This document shows positions 44,298 through 56,149 of a stretch of DNA of 64,000 nt, piece by piece. The notes beneath the pieces were generated by a model. The model did no database searches. It was not told the origin of the DNA and was given only the letters and a program-made list of their open reading frames with translations. The stretch is from Prionace glauca (Eukaryota; Chordata; Chondrichthyes; Carcharhiniformes; Carcharhinidae). Location: the NCBI GenBank assembly GCA_037974335.1, contig CM075760.1, positions 38,840,182-38,904,181 of the forward strand, in the 5' to 3' direction. Every line of letters starts with the position of its first letter. Within the stretch, counting starts at the first letter, position 1. The position numbers and the translations under genes were made by a program.

Positions 44298-45990
44298 TGG
44301 TGCCTATTCGGTGTTCTCTTCGGTGTTCACGCAAGGGGACAGGAATGTAGCTGAGGAGGACACTGGGGTGCAGGGGTGTGAAATAGATAGTATTGCAGTT
44401 GATACGGGGGATGTGCTGGATATTTTAGAGGGTTTGAAAATAGATAAGTCCCCTGGTCCAGATGGGATTTACCCTAGGATTCTTTGGGAGGCAAGAGGGG
44501 TGATTGCGGAGCCTCTGGCTCTGATCTTCAGGTCGTCGTTAGTCTCTGGTATAGTACCAGAAGATTGGAGGACAGCAAATGTTGTCCCATTGTTTAAGAA
44601 GGGGAGAAGGGACTTCCCTGGGAATTATAGACCGGTGAGTCTTACTTCTGTGGTGGGTAAGGTTTTGGAAAGGATTATTAGAGACAGGATTTATAGTTAT
44701 TTGGAAAGTAATGAGTTGATTAGAGATAGTCAGCATGGTTTTGTAGCGGGTAGGTCATGCCTTACTAACCTTATCGAGTTCTTTGAGAAAGTGACCAAAG
44801 AGGTGGATAGGGGTAAGGCAGTTGATGTGGTGTATATGGATTTTAGCAAGGCGTCTGATAAGGTTCACCATGATAGGCTTCTGCAGAAAATGCAGATGTA
44901 TGGGATTGGGGGTGATCTAGGTAATTGGATCAGGAATTGGCTAGCAGATAGGAGACAGAGAGTGGTGGTTGATGGGAAATATTCGTCATGGAGTTCGGTT
45001 ACAAGTGGTGTGCCTCAGGGATCTGTTTTGGGGCCACTGCTGTTTGTAATTTTTATTAATGATCTGGATGAGGGTATAGTAGGGTGGATTAGTAAGTTTG
45101 CTGATGACACCAAAGTCGGAGGTGTGGTAGATTGTGAGGAAGGGTGTCATAGTTTGCAGGATGACTTAGAAAGGTTGCAGAGCTGGGCTGAGAGGTGGCG
45201 AATGGAGTTTAATGTGGAGAAGTGTGAGGTAATTCATTTCGGTAGGAATAACAGATGTGTTGAGTATAGGGCTAACGGGAGGACTTTGAATAGTGTGGAG
45301 GAGCAGAGGGATCTAGGTGTATGTGTACATAGATCCCTGAAAGTTGGGAATCAAGTAGATAAAGTTGTTAAGAAGGCATACGGAGTTTTGGCGTTTATTG
45401 GTAGGGGGATTGAATTTAGGAGTCGTAGCGTCATGATGCAACTGTACACATCTCTGGTGCGGCCGCACTTGGAGTTTTGTGTGCAGTTCTGGTCCCCACA
45501 TTACAAGAAGGATGTAGAGGCTTTGGAGAGGGTGCAGAGGAGGTTTACCAGGATGTTGCCTGGTATGGAGGGGAGATCCTATGAGGAGAGATTGAGAGAT
45601 TTGGGGTTGTTTTCGCTGGAAAGAAGGCGGCTAAGAGGGGATCTCATTGAAACATATAAGATGATTAGAGGTTTAGACAGGGTAGATAGTGATAGCCTTT
45701 TTCCTAGGATGGAGAAAGCTAACACGAGGGGGCACGATTTTAAATTAAGGGGGGGTAGTTATAGGACAGATGTCAGGGGTAGGTTCTTTACCCAGAGGGT
45801 GGTGAGGGACTGGAATGCCCTGCCAGCTGCAGTTGTAAATGCACCTAGTTTGGGGGCGTTTAAAAGATCTGTGGATAGGTTTATGGATGAAAAGGGATTG
45901 GTTTAGGCTAGTGGGTCATTGTTTTGTAACTGGTCGGCGCAACATCGTGGGCCGAAGGGCCTGTTCTGCGCTGTAATGTTCTATGTTCTA
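44298..45990 (+). mobile_element. CR1-type LINE (family A) with an open 531-residue RT frame
   Basis: The ORF 44311-45906 encodes a reverse transcriptase without interruption: 'SPGPDGIYPRILWEA', 'VVPLFKKGRRDFPGNYRPVS', 'QHGFVAGRSC', catalytic Asp at about residue 177 (VVYMDFSKAS), 'TSGVPQGSVLGPLLFVIFIN', FADD at residues 263-266, and the CR1 C-terminus (FFTQRVVRDWNALP). The usual 'AFDKVPH' is changed to 'ASDKVHH'. The endonuclease and ORF1 are missing, so the copy is 5'-truncated and cannot move by itself. The 3' end 'gggccgaagggcctgttctg' closes with 'atgttctatgttcta'. It is young, judging by the open frame. Confidence 0.9.
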
Positions 45991-45991
45991 T

Positions 45992-46235
45992 TGGGTGGCA
46001 CGTTGCCTCACAGCGCCGGGGCCTCTGGTCACTGCCTATGTGGAGTTTGCACTTTCTCGTCTGGGTTCTCCGGTTTCCCCTCACAGTCCAAAGTTAGGTT
46101 GATTGACCATATTAAATTGCCCTTTAGTGTTAGAGAAACTAGTAGGGACTATGGGGACTGGGCCTCGGTGTGATTGCGAAGGATGCAGACTTGATGGGAC
46201 AAATAGCCTCCTTCTGCACTGTTTGCAATGATAAT
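45992..46235 (+). mobile_element. HE1-like V-SINE
   Basis: Head 'gggtggcacgttgcctcaca', core 'gtgtgga'-like 'tatgtggagtttgcac' and 'ctccggtttcccctcacagt', tail 'tagcctccttctgcactgtt'. It lies directly behind the terminal repeat of the family A LINE, a common SINE landing site. Confidence 0.75.
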
Positions 46236-46299
46236 TTAAATGTTTGAACCCAATTTGCTTCAATGTTTTGAAGAAGATAAAGTGGTCAATAATCATTAC

Positions 46300-46578
46300 A
46301 AAAAGGGGAGGCGGTTTAGAACAGAGTTGAGGAGGAACTTCTTCACTCAAAGGGTGGTGAATCTCTGGAATTCTCTGCCCGTTGAAGTGGTGGAGGCTGC
46401 CTCGCTAAATATTTTTAAGAAGCGGGTTGATGGGTTTTTGATAAGACAAGGGATTAAGGGTTATGGGGAGAGGGCAGGAAGGTGGAACTGAGCCACGACA
46501 GGTCAGCCATGATCTTATTGAATGGCGGGGCAGGCTCGAAGGGCTAGATGGCCTACTCCTGCTCCTATTTCTTATGTT
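46300..46578 (+). mobile_element. CR1-type LINE (family B) 3' end
   Basis: It begins in 'ggaggcggtttagaacagag' and includes 'FFTQRVVNLWNSLPVEVVEA' and the 3' 'gggctagatggcctactcct' with the terminus 'cttatgttctta'. Strongly 5'-truncated. Confidence 0.85.
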
Positions 46579-46579
46579 C

Positions 46580-47690
46580 TTAAAAACACCCGCATTGTAG
46601 CAGGATTGGAGCCTGATATTGATCAGAGGCCAGAGCGAGTGAGAGAACGTATGTCTGATGTGGAAAAGGATATGAAAATGTGAATGAAAACCCATTGTGA
46701 GAGTTGCTTTCTGAATTATTACACTGTAATCATTTCAGCACCGCATTCATTTCTTTTATGAATGGAAGTGACACCGAAAAGGTTTTCCCAGCCGGCTGGT
46801 ATTGAATTGTAGGTAATGAGGACAAGCTTTACATATCCTCAGGAGACTGTTTATCTGCTGTCTGAACTTTACTCTCGTGTTTTGAACGCACGATTGTCGA
46901 ATTACTGGAAGTGCTGACATTATTACCTCTTAAACAAATTTCAAACTCCGAGGGTGGTGGCTCATTGAATACACGATAACTAACCCGATTGAAGTTAGTA
47001 ATTTTAAACAGAGGTGCTATTGAGAGACGTTACATTAGTGGAAATGTTTATTCTTCAAGATTGTTCCACGGAATGTACAGTGACAGCCAGTACCTTCGTC
47101 CAAAGCGGCAGGTATACATTTTAAGCATACCGTCACAAACACATATCCCTTCCTTTGAACTATGTTGGAAAGGATTCCCATACCTGATTATCAGACCCGC
47201 TGAACGGCGGTAGAACCGCTCCTTCCTTGAATTGGGAGTTTCTCTTCGAACGGCAGGGACGCTGACAATGTGATGAGTCAATCAACCACTCCGACATAAA
47301 ATGCAATAAGTGTTCAATAATTGTCTCAGTATTTCATGAGGGAAATCTCGCAGTCAAGGCTGAGCCGATGGTAAAGTTTAAACGGACTGATCCTGAATGA
47401 ACCAAATCCTGGAACAAGCCTGAGTTTGACGGTCACAATAATCAGTATCGGGTTTAACTGTCACCATCTGCTGTGTAAAACGGAAATATTCCTTCCATAA
47501 AGCACTGACTGTTCCCCGGCTCTGAGTGTTTCCAACCATTGACAGCCAGCTCACCAGCCTGCCTATTCTCAATGTCACTGGGAACATCAGGAAGTGAAGT
47601 GAAAACATCCTGAGACTCACAGCAGATTACTGAGGGCTCATTAGAACATGTCTTCAAAATCCCCAACTCCTCTTCCACAGAGCAGACAGA
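46580..47690. other. No gene seen; 5' flank of V11
   Basis: Nothing recognised apart from the promoter-side flank of V11. Confidence 0.4.
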
Positions 47691-47694
47691 GACA

Positions 47695-48158
47695 ATGCGG
47701 CTGCTCAGCATCTGGGTTGTGTGGGAAATATTTCTGACAGGTAAATGTGGACCAAACACATTTCAACTTTGTTTTTTACATTTTTGAAACATGGTGTAAA
47801 ACAAAATTTTCAACAGTCGCCAGTCAGATATTTTTTATATTTGTTTTTCAGATCTGATTCATGGAGATTCTGTCACTCAATCGCCTTCCTCAGATGTGAG
47901 GACAGAAGGAGAAGCGGTGACTTTAAATTGTAAATATGATACTAAAATGAGCTCCTACTATCTATACTGGTACCGGCAGCACTCAGACTCACAGCCTGAG
48001 TTTATATTGCGGAAAGGCTCGACCAGTGGTGAAGATAAAGCCGATTTTGCCAAAAGCCGTTTCTCTGTTGAGCTCCAGCCTGAGAATAAATTCACCAGTT
48101 TAACTGTCCGGGACCTGAAGCTGGCTGACGCCGCCGTGTATTACTGCGCTTTCAGACT
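47695..48158 (+). CDS. TCR V segment (V11), two exons
   Basis: Leader exon 47695-47740 (MRLLSIWVVWEIFLT), donor gtaaat, 111-bp intron, acceptor 'tttgtttttcag', V exon 47852-48158. Cys in VTLNC, Trp in LYWYRQ and DAAVYYCAFR are intact. The open frame happens to run on past the signal to 48333; that part is not coding before recombination. Its exon start (DLIHGDSVTQ) is close to that of V12 (DLSNGDSVPQ) and the dead V13, which form one subgroup. Confidence 0.9.
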
Positions 48159-48197
48159 CACAGTGACAGAAAACAAGCTCAGCCCTGTACAAAAACT
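48159..48197 (+). promoter_or_regulatory. 23-spacer recombination signal of V11
   Basis: Heptamer CACAGTG (48159-48165), 23-bp spacer, nonamer ACAAAAACT (48189-48197). Confidence 0.9.
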
Positions 48198-48199
48198 GT

Positions 48200-49600
48200 T
48201 CTTTTTTTTGCTGCAGATTGCAGCTGCTATCTGTTGTCGCTTGTGTAAAATCGCGGTCGATGTAGCCACAATGTACAGAGAAAGGAAACGAAAGCAACTT
48301 CGAATGAAACTGTTCCCAGGAGCAACTACATAAACAAACTGCCGATTTCAATCCGACAAACCAATCAGCTCAGTCATATTTGAAGATCCCCGTTCTAATC
48401 CCTGCCTTTAGTAATTTGTTCCCTGCCCTCGGGATGCTCTCGCCCCACTTCCGTCTGTGTCTCTGGTTCTTTGTGACCAGTAGGAGGTAATCTCGGGCTG
48501 ACTTAAAAGAAAAGGGTCTGAGCCCCGCTACAGGCAGTCTCTTCATAAAGGTATGGCGGCACTTTTAGAGGCTGGGAGAGGAAGAGATGGTCGGGGAATA
48601 TAATCCTGGTCTGTAGATTACAACAAGAAAAATTTGGATTAATAGTTCTGACAGGAACCGCGTCAACCTTTTGGAAACGTTCTGAAGCTCAGTGGGCACA
48701 AAATGTACTTGGGGTTGGTTTAAAGATCACAGTCACCACTTTGCGAAATCTATTCAATGTGTACAATTCGGCAATGTATTTTGTTTAATTAAACTGTGTG
48801 AGCAGGCCGCGGTCAAAGGCTCCAGAAAACTGGGAGGGGATATGGAGAGAGGGTTGTTTAATGTTAGAGTCACGGTAAACACATTGAAAGGAAAAAAGTA
48901 CAATGAAGTAATGAAGTAGATTTATGAAAGTTGCTCTCATAAAACTGTACTCTGGAGTTAATTAATACCATTCCGTAAATGTTCTTGACGTTGTTTTAGT
49001 TTTGAGGCTGCTGGTGACTCACATTTACGAGGCGGAACTTTTGATTTTGTTTAGCAATGCGAGCGCTGTTTGGAACTTCCAGTGTGGGATTTTCGTCCTG
49101 AATCTGTTACTTCTCTACTGGCTGTGTAGCTCAGAAATGCCGTATCAGAGAAAACATCTCCGTGATATTTCAAGGGACTGTTTTGTACCTTTTGTGAAAA
49201 TCAGCAGAGATCTTGTCTTGTACGTTTGGAGACATTTTTCAGCCCTCAGAAAAGGAGAGAGTCTGGAGAATGTATCCACAAGATAGATCCCATCACTCCG
49301 AAAGAGGAGTTAGATGTTAGGCACACTTCAACTGAGCGATTGGATGCAACCCTTTAACCCTATTTAATAAACCAACCTTTTTGACATACACTAAATTTGG
49401 AAGTTTCACCTATTCACTGTCGCAGTATTTCCCCGCTCTGTTTGATCTGTCGCTATCACAGGAAAAATCTTAGATCATCTTCCCAATTGATCCCATCTCA
49501 AACTCAGTCTGATTAATGACAGTGACTCAAATACTCGGAACAGCTTCATCCACATTCAACACTTGCATTTCCTTCTTCAAAGCGATTTCGTCCAGGTCAA
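48200..49600. other. No gene seen (about 1.4 kb)
   Basis: A 94-residue open frame at 49002-49286 has no recognisable motif. No repeat was identified. Confidence 0.4.
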
Positions 49601-49727
49601 TTGAACGTAACAATGTCTTTTAGCTCAATTAGGATCAACCGAGCTGTGTTTACTCGCCTCGCTCTGAACAGCAGAGTGTCTGGTCAATGTCTCAGTTCCC
49701 TGGAATCAACAATTGTGTTGAAGTCAA

Positions 49728-49796
49728 TGACGTCAGACCAATCAGATCCAGTGATTTTAGCTCTTCCTACCAAACGTCCTGTAGGAAGTGACATCA
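49728..49796 (+). promoter_or_regulatory. V12 promoter with CRE, CCAAT and TCR decamer
   Basis: TGACGTCA (49728-49735), CCAATCAG (49738-49745) and AGTGACATCA (49787-49796) lie 90-160 bp before the leader ATG. The last matches the conserved decamer AGTGAYRTCA known from mammalian TCR V-beta promoters. Confidence 0.6.
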
Positions 49797-49888
49797 GACC
49801 AGCCTCAGCGAATGGTCTCAGCCTTATCTTGTTCGATATTCTGAGCTTTGGGAGACACAAGAGTCCCTGGAATCCAGGAACAGCAGCA

Positions 49889-50360
49889 ATGCGGCGCTCG
49901 GTCCTCACTGTGATCTGGGTGACATTCATTGTCGGTAAGTTTCACTCTTTAAAAAGGAGTGTAACTTTTTAATGTCTATTTTTATGTTACACCGTCTGTG
50001 AATTTTCACCCACAGTTCAGCTGAATGTTTTTTATTTCTTTTACCGTGTTTTCCAGATCTGAGCAATGGAGATTCTGTTCCACAGCAGGAATCCTCACTC
50101 ACACGGACAGAGGGAGAAAGTGTCACTTTAAGCTGCACCTATACCAACGATGCATATTATTTATTCTGGTACCGTCAATACCCAGGCAGACAGCCCGAGT
50201 TTGCGGTCCGGAGGTATACGGGCGGCAGTGATGAATGGAAGGCGGATTTCGCTCAGAGCCGGTTTTCTGATACAATCGAGAAATCAGAAAAGTTGTACCG
50301 ATTGACCATCTCGGAGCTGCTGCTGTCTGACACCGCGGTCTATTACTGTGCACAGAATCT
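49889..50360 (+). CDS. TCR V segment (V12), two exons
   Basis: Leader exon 49889-49934 (MRRSVLTVIWVTFIV), donor gtaagt, 122-bp intron, acceptor 'accgtgttttccag', V exon 50057-50360. The translated exon reads DLSNGDSVPQQESSLTRTEG, with Cys in VTLSC, Trp in YLFWYRQ, 'KADFAQSRFSDTIEK' and DTAVYYCAQNL. No stop lies in the V exon. It has the best-defined promoter of the cluster. Confidence 0.9.
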
Positions 50361-50399
50361 CACAGTGATGAAAATGAATGAAATCCTCGTACAAAACCT
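50361..50399 (+). promoter_or_regulatory. 23-spacer recombination signal of V12
   Basis: Heptamer CACAGTG (50361-50367), 23-bp spacer, nonamer ACAAAACCT (50391-50399), one base short in the A-run. Confidence 0.85.
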
Positions 50400-50806
50400 G
50401 CCGCAGGTTTCTGGGTCACAGCTGCTGTCTGCTGGGTGCCGGTTATAACAGCGGGTCTGACATTGACACGTGAATGTATTCCCGTGAACACAAACCCCGA
50501 GAACAATCCACATAAACACCATTCAAAACCGTTAACATCGAAGGCAGATTCCTGCTGATTCTGAGATTCGCTGTACGAGGGAAGGCTGCTGTTTATTTGG
50601 GGGTCACTCGGCACGAACATTGAAAATACAAGCGAAGTATCATTCAATAGTGTAAACTGAAACCTGCCAGCTGAGGCAAACCCTAATAACTAACCGTAAC
50701 TAAACACCTCTCATTTAAATTCACTTACAGACTGAGAATTATTAACATAAGGAGTACAAAAGGATTGTTCCAGTCACGATTAGGAGCTGATAAACGATTA
50801 ATAGAA
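50400..50806. other. No feature seen
   Basis: 3' flank of V12; nothing recognised. Confidence 0.4.
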
Positions 50807-51957
50807 TTAATAAGAACATAAGAAATAGGAGCAGGAGTAGGCCATCTAGCCCTTCGAGCCTGCCCCGCCATTCAATAAGATCATGGCTGATCTGTTGTGG
50901 CTCAGTTCCACATTCCCGCCCTCTCCCCATAACCCTTAATCCCTTCTCTTATCAAAAACCCATCAACCCGCGTCTTAAAAATATTTAGCGAGGTAGCCTC
51001 CACCACTTCAACGGGCAGAGAATTCCAGAGATTCACCACCCTTTGAGTGAAGAAGTTCCTCCTCAACTCCGCTCTAAACCGCCCCCCCCCCCTTTATCTT
51101 GAGGCTGTGCCCCCTAGTCCTGCTGTCTTTTTTGAGCGGGAAGAGCCTCCCCACCTCTATCCTATCCATCCCATTCATCATCTTATACGTCTCAATGAGA
51201 TCTCCCCTCATTCTTCTAAACTCTAACGAGTACAAGCCTAGTTTATTCAGCCTCTCCTCATAGCTGAACCCCCTCAACTCCGGCATCAGCCTAGTAAACC
51301 TCCTCTGCACTCCCTCCAAGGCCAAAATATCCTTGCGTAAGTACGGCGCCCAAAACTGCACACAGTACTCCAGCTGCGGCCTCACCAATGCCCTATACAG
51401 CTGCAGCTACTTTTATATTCAATCCCCCTTTCTATGAAGGCCAGCATCCCATTCGCCTTCCTGACCACCTGCTGCACCTGCAAGCTGGGTTTTTGCAACT
51501 CATGCACAAGGACCCCGAGGTCCCTCTGCACCGCCGCCTGCTGCAGTTTTTCGCCACGTAATTAATAGTCCTTCCTTCCAAAGTGGACGACCTCGCACTT
51601 GCCAACATTAAATTCCATTTGCCATTTCCTGGCCCATTCGCCCAGCCTATCTAGATCCTTCTGTAGACTCTCCACACCCTCCGCACAATTTGCCGTTCCA
51701 CCAATCTTGGTGTCACCAACAAATTTTGACACCATACACTTAGTTCCCTCCTCCAGATCATCTATATAAATGGTAAATAGCTGAGGTCCTAGCACCGACC
51801 CCTGGGGCACCCCACTAGTCACCAACCGCCAATCTGAATAGCACCCATTGACCCCCACTCTCTGCCTCCTATTTGACAACCAATCCTCTATCCACGCTAA
51901 CACCCTACTCCCAACTCCATGTCCCCTGACCTTCTGCAATAACCTCTTGTGAGGTAA
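50807..51957 (-). mobile_element. CR1-type LINE (family B), 5'-truncated
   Basis: Minus strand: from 'HKRLLQKVRGHGVGSRVLAW' through 'VTSGVPQGSVLGPQLFTIYI', a mutated catalytic block (FVGDT for FADDT), 'KWQMEFNVGKCEVVHFGR' and 'RPQLEYCVQFWAPYLRKD' to the 3' end 'aagaacataagaaataggag' (plus strand). It has at least two frame breaks. The 5' break point is near 51957. Confidence 0.88.
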
Positions 51958-52019
51958 TGATTTCAAGCGGAAGAATTGTTATGGCCTCAGCAGTGGAATA
52001 GATGACATGAAAACAGGTT

Positions 52020-52780
52020 AAATACAGTCATCAGTTTCTGAGTGAAAAACTGCTTCCACTTCGCTGGAGGTCGGGGAGTTTACTGTTTAATTCAATTAAA
52101 GTATTTCTTGTCATTGAGCCCGAGATTTGGACCCAAATCTGCGAAATATTTGTGTCAGTAGAAACAATAAAATTTACCCCATTAAAAAACCATATCCTAA
52201 CCTGCATCACCATTTTTATCGTCAGTGCTTTGGAGCCTATCGCTCTGTTCTCTTCTGTTCTTTACAGGTGATATCTCCAATTCAGACGCCAAAGAGAAAA
52301 TCCCAATGATACTGATTCGGACGAGATCTGTGGTGACCAGGAAGTAACGCAGTGTCGTTACACAGAAATGAGTCTACATTACCTAATCAGGAATCGAACC
52401 GGGGTCATAGCAATGAAAGTGCTGAATCCTAATCACGAGACCATCGGGGAAGTTGATGCAAGCGCTTTAAAAAAGAACTAATTTATCCATGAACCATTTG
52501 CCTTCCATTTTTTTACTTCAGACTTTTGATTCACCAAAAACAAGCTTCTCCTTTCATCTGTCATGTTTAGATGAAACACAAGGGACTGTATCAGCCAATA
52601 TAAACAGCGTTTCCTGTTCGCTAGAACATGAAATCGACAGTGAGGTGAAATAGTCCCGCAAGCTGCTCGTGTGACACCTTCAATTCCCAAATCCCACCAA
52701 CCTCATCACTGTGGCTTCAGTGGAACTTACAAGGCAACACACGGCAGGCATTCATCACGGAGAGCAACTGGCACAATCAT
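52020..52780 (-). repeat. Segmental duplication, copy 2, inverted, with tRNA relic
   Basis: The reverse complement of 16650-17340 over ~700 bp. It carries a tRNA-Glu-like relic at the corresponding position and lies in the V cluster, 35 kb from the first copy. Confidence 0.75.
52381..52452 (-). pseudogene. tRNA-Glu pseudogene (TTC)
   Basis: The minus strand reads 'tccccgatggtctcgtgatt', 'aggattcagcac', 'tttcattgc' and 'ccggttcgattcctg'. D arm, TTC anticodon and B-box are recognisable, but the 3' acceptor strand no longer pairs with the 5' end. Confidence 0.65.
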
Positions 52781-53079
52781 TTACCAAATGCTATCATATC
52801 GCTTCTCTTCCTGTTTCTGTCGCTGCCTCTCATCCAGCTCCCTCTGGCTGTCCAGCTCCCAGAGCCAATTAGCTGTTTGATAGAAGCACAGACAGTTGGT
52901 GAACCCGAGCTTTACCTGGAAAGCAGGGAAAGCGATTATATGACACACGGCATTGAGATGAGATGGAGTTTAGAGGTGACAGTACAAAGAGACAGAGATA
53001 TGTCATCTTCCTGATCCAGTTACTGATGACAGGAATGTACAGAGTACGAATAATCCACTGTCAAACTCTCCTTCCAGTC

Positions 53080-53560
53080 TTGAGCACGGAGTTAAGTTTT
53101 GAAGTGTTTGAAGTTTTGCTACAGTCATTCAGGGTTTTGTTGAGACCACATTTGGAATAGTGTGTGCAGTTTGGATCCCCGTATTTTAGACAAAATAAAA
53201 ACAAAATCTGAGGATGCTGGAATCTGAATCAAAAACAGAAAATGCTGGAAATTCTCAACAGCTTTAATGAGAAGGAATAGTTAGCATTGAAAAACTGCAG
53301 GGATGCTATGATTGTATGCGTTTGATAGGGTGGAAGCTGAGGCATTATTTTCCCTGATCCGAGAATATAAAACACGGGGCACAATCCAGGATAAGGCGCT
53401 GATAATTCACGATCAGGAAAAATTGCTTCACTCAAAGGGTAGTGAAGCTTTCAAATTCTCTACGCCAGAGGGCTGTAGATGCTCCATCATTGAACACATT
53501 TCAGTTTGGGTTAGACAGATTTATGATCTATAGAATAATGAATGGAAGCAGGGATATGGA
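53080..53560 (+). mobile_element. Old CR1-type LINE with a short repeat inserted
   Basis: 'tttgttgagaccacatttgg', 'agtgtgtgcagtttggatcc' and, after a reverse copy of the short repeat (53190-53265), 'atagggtggaagctgaggca' and 'ttcactcaaagggtagtgaa' follow the CR1 ORF order. No frame survives. Confidence 0.6.
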
Positions 53561-53813
53561 ATTGGAACAAATGCTCGGTCACAAATTCATGTCTGGATTC
53601 TAATTGTTAAGTTTAATGGTATAATGGAAGCATGTATACAATGCTGTATGTAAGATGTCGGTAGTCAATAGTCATTAAGTAATGTTGGCGACAACAGATA
53701 ACAGTGTAGCCGGTAACACTTGAGAGATGTTTTTTATTGATGCCCACGGAACCTATTGCCAACCCGCAGCGGTTCGCTTAAGAATGGTGACGGTGAGAAA
53801 ATAGTGCAAGCTC

Positions 53814-53887
53814 CGTCCCTGGGTGGGCTCGAACCACCAACCTTTCGGTTAACAGCGGAACGCGCTGACCCATTGCGCCGCCGAGAC
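53814..53887 (-). tRNA. tRNA-Asn (GTT), possibly degenerate
   Basis: 74 nt on the minus strand with D arm ggcgcaatgggtcagcgc, anticodon loop ctgttaa (GTT) and T arm ggtggttcgagcccacc. A C-C mismatch in the anticodon stem and an acceptor-stem mismatch separate it from a standard tRNA-Asn. Confidence 0.75.
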
Positions 53888-53889
53888 TG

Positions 53890-56145
53890 AGACAGCAGCT
53901 GATGCAGATATTCTAAACAAGGATGTCAATGACCACAATTCTATTTCTGCAAAACTTTGTTCCAGAACTGCAGCATGACAGCACCGTGTACAATTCTATA
54001 CAAGTCTCTTCAGTTACGTTGATCCTGCAACATTGCTGTAATGTGTTGGTCATTCCCTTTCTTCTATGAATGTGCAGGTAATATGAATCCATGTGTCTTA
54101 TTGCAGGGAGGAATTCAATGGGACGGAAGGGAACTGACAAGCAGAAGCCCAAGGATCCAATATTTACTCTCAATCATCAATAACACCGTTCCCAGCTGCA
54201 ACTCCATCCTAATATTGTGATCCATTTCCCTCAGGGTCTGTCCCAAGATTTAATATTTCCCTTCTTTTGTCCTCATTTTGAAGTGAAATTCACTTCAATG
54301 CCCAATATAAATTGAATTGCAAACCTGAAGGTTGACCTTGGGGAACAAGTCTCTGGGTAAAACAGATGCCCATTTCTAGATTCACAGCACTCAGCGTTTC
54401 ACGCAAATGAAATAATTTAACACTGAAAAGTTTTGGAAACTTGGTGTGAATATTGACTGTGATTCACTCAGGTATCGGGTAAATGCTGCTCGATGGTTCA
54501 GTGAGAGGGATATAATCTATGTACGTTTTGCTCAGCTTGTGTTCGGTGTACTGGGAGGCTTCAACCGGGTTGAATTTTGTGTCCCAGGGATATGCAGTAA
54601 TCCACTGATTGAAGCTGCAGTCGCGGGGAACGTAGACAGGAAAACAGAATTAAATGGTTTTATTTGTCCGGGATTCCTTTTTTCAATATTCCACTTCCTC
54701 CTTCTTTGGCCATTAGTTTATTTTTCTAATGTATTTTTCTAATGTAATTTTCAAAGGATAGCCACTGTTAAGTTCTGGACACTAAGCAACTGATCTCCGC
54801 AATTATCATTACAGCTTTTCTTCCTTTACTTTCCTTGAACAGGCTGTGTCAGAAAGCAAGACTGATACAGCTGCTGCTTGGGAGCTCAAAAGCGACTGGA
54901 GTCTACGCTGGAGATGTCTATGCAAGCGTGTCAGGTAATTGTTCCATCCAATGTTGGTGAGTGTTTATCACAGATGGATATGAATAGTGGGTCGATGAAC
55001 AGAATTTTCTGATCGATTGCCCTGGACTGTAAAACAGTGCTGTAATAAATGGGGAACGGCATGCCATGACATAGATAGAGGCACGTGATAAGTCAACGTA
55101 CATGAGAAACTGCTCAGTTTTGATTCATCATTGAGTACAGGCAGACACTTAGCTTATGCATCAAGAGGAAGCTCGCTGATTTGTGCAGGTACATTGTGCA
55201 GAATTTCTTGTCATTCAGCCATCTAAGTTTTACAATTTCATAACTTTTCTTGTCCCTAATTAAACATCTCATCCGAAATCCGGCACCTCTCACATTTCAT
55301 CATTCCCCTCGGTTTGCACTGGCGCATCTGAATACATCGTGAGACTGGGATTGTGAAAACATCTACTTCACAGGCGATAGAGCGAAGAACTGAACCTCCC
55401 CTGGCAAATGGTGTTTGTAGGATAATACTTGTACTGTTAATTTGTACTGTAACTGAACTAGAGAAAATAGTACACATTGCACAGAACCATCATTTTAACA
55501 TCGTTCTTCAGAGTAAAGAATTAAGAAAAACTACTCTGACAGATGAGGAAACCGAGAATCAGTGCGGATCTGCTGGACTTCCTAGAGATGAATGAGATTT
55601 AGGCGCCAGAATGTTTCATACACAGAGTAAAAAAGGGATCAAGTATAACTAACAGATCATTTTAAATCTCTTCCCTTTAAAGATACTTGATTTTGTTTAA
55701 AAGCTGACTGTGGTCAATCTCAAATAAGTACCATGGGATGTGTATTACCCAGTGACTCGATTCCTTTTGTTGGTCAGTCATGTTTGCAATTCAATGTTGT
55801 ATACTTCAGAGATATTTCATTCAGAATGTGGAGATATGTAATGAATAAAAATATATTACATTAAACATTGAGCAGCAAACAAGTACTGGGCAGAACTGAT
55901 TGAAATTATTCAAAGGAAGATGAGAATGATGCATTAGTGATTGAGCAGAAATCATTGCTCCTTAAATATTTACTGGGCTACCGCTTTTGAATGTTGAAGT
56001 TAATGATAAGTTGAGAAATCAGGTTGAAAGAAACGTTTTTTATCTTGTGTTAAGTGACATGGGCTCTCACTGTAACCATTAGGACCTGCAGCAACAGCGT
56101 GGAGTTGGACATTGTGGTCAGACCAATTGGTGGCGTTATATTGCA
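53890..56145. other. No gene seen (about 2.3 kb)
   Basis: No V segment, RNA gene or clear mobile element was found. Open frames are under 100 residues and lack motifs. Confidence 0.4.
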
Positions 56146-56149
56146 AGCT

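Noticed and set aside
48159-48333. Extension of the V11 open frame past its recombination signal
   Set aside because: The sequence after the heptamer is removed on V-J joining; the open frame is chance.
49002-49286. 94-residue open frame with hydrophobic stretch
   Set aside because: No family resemblance, no splice or promoter context, and similar lengths occur by chance in this window.
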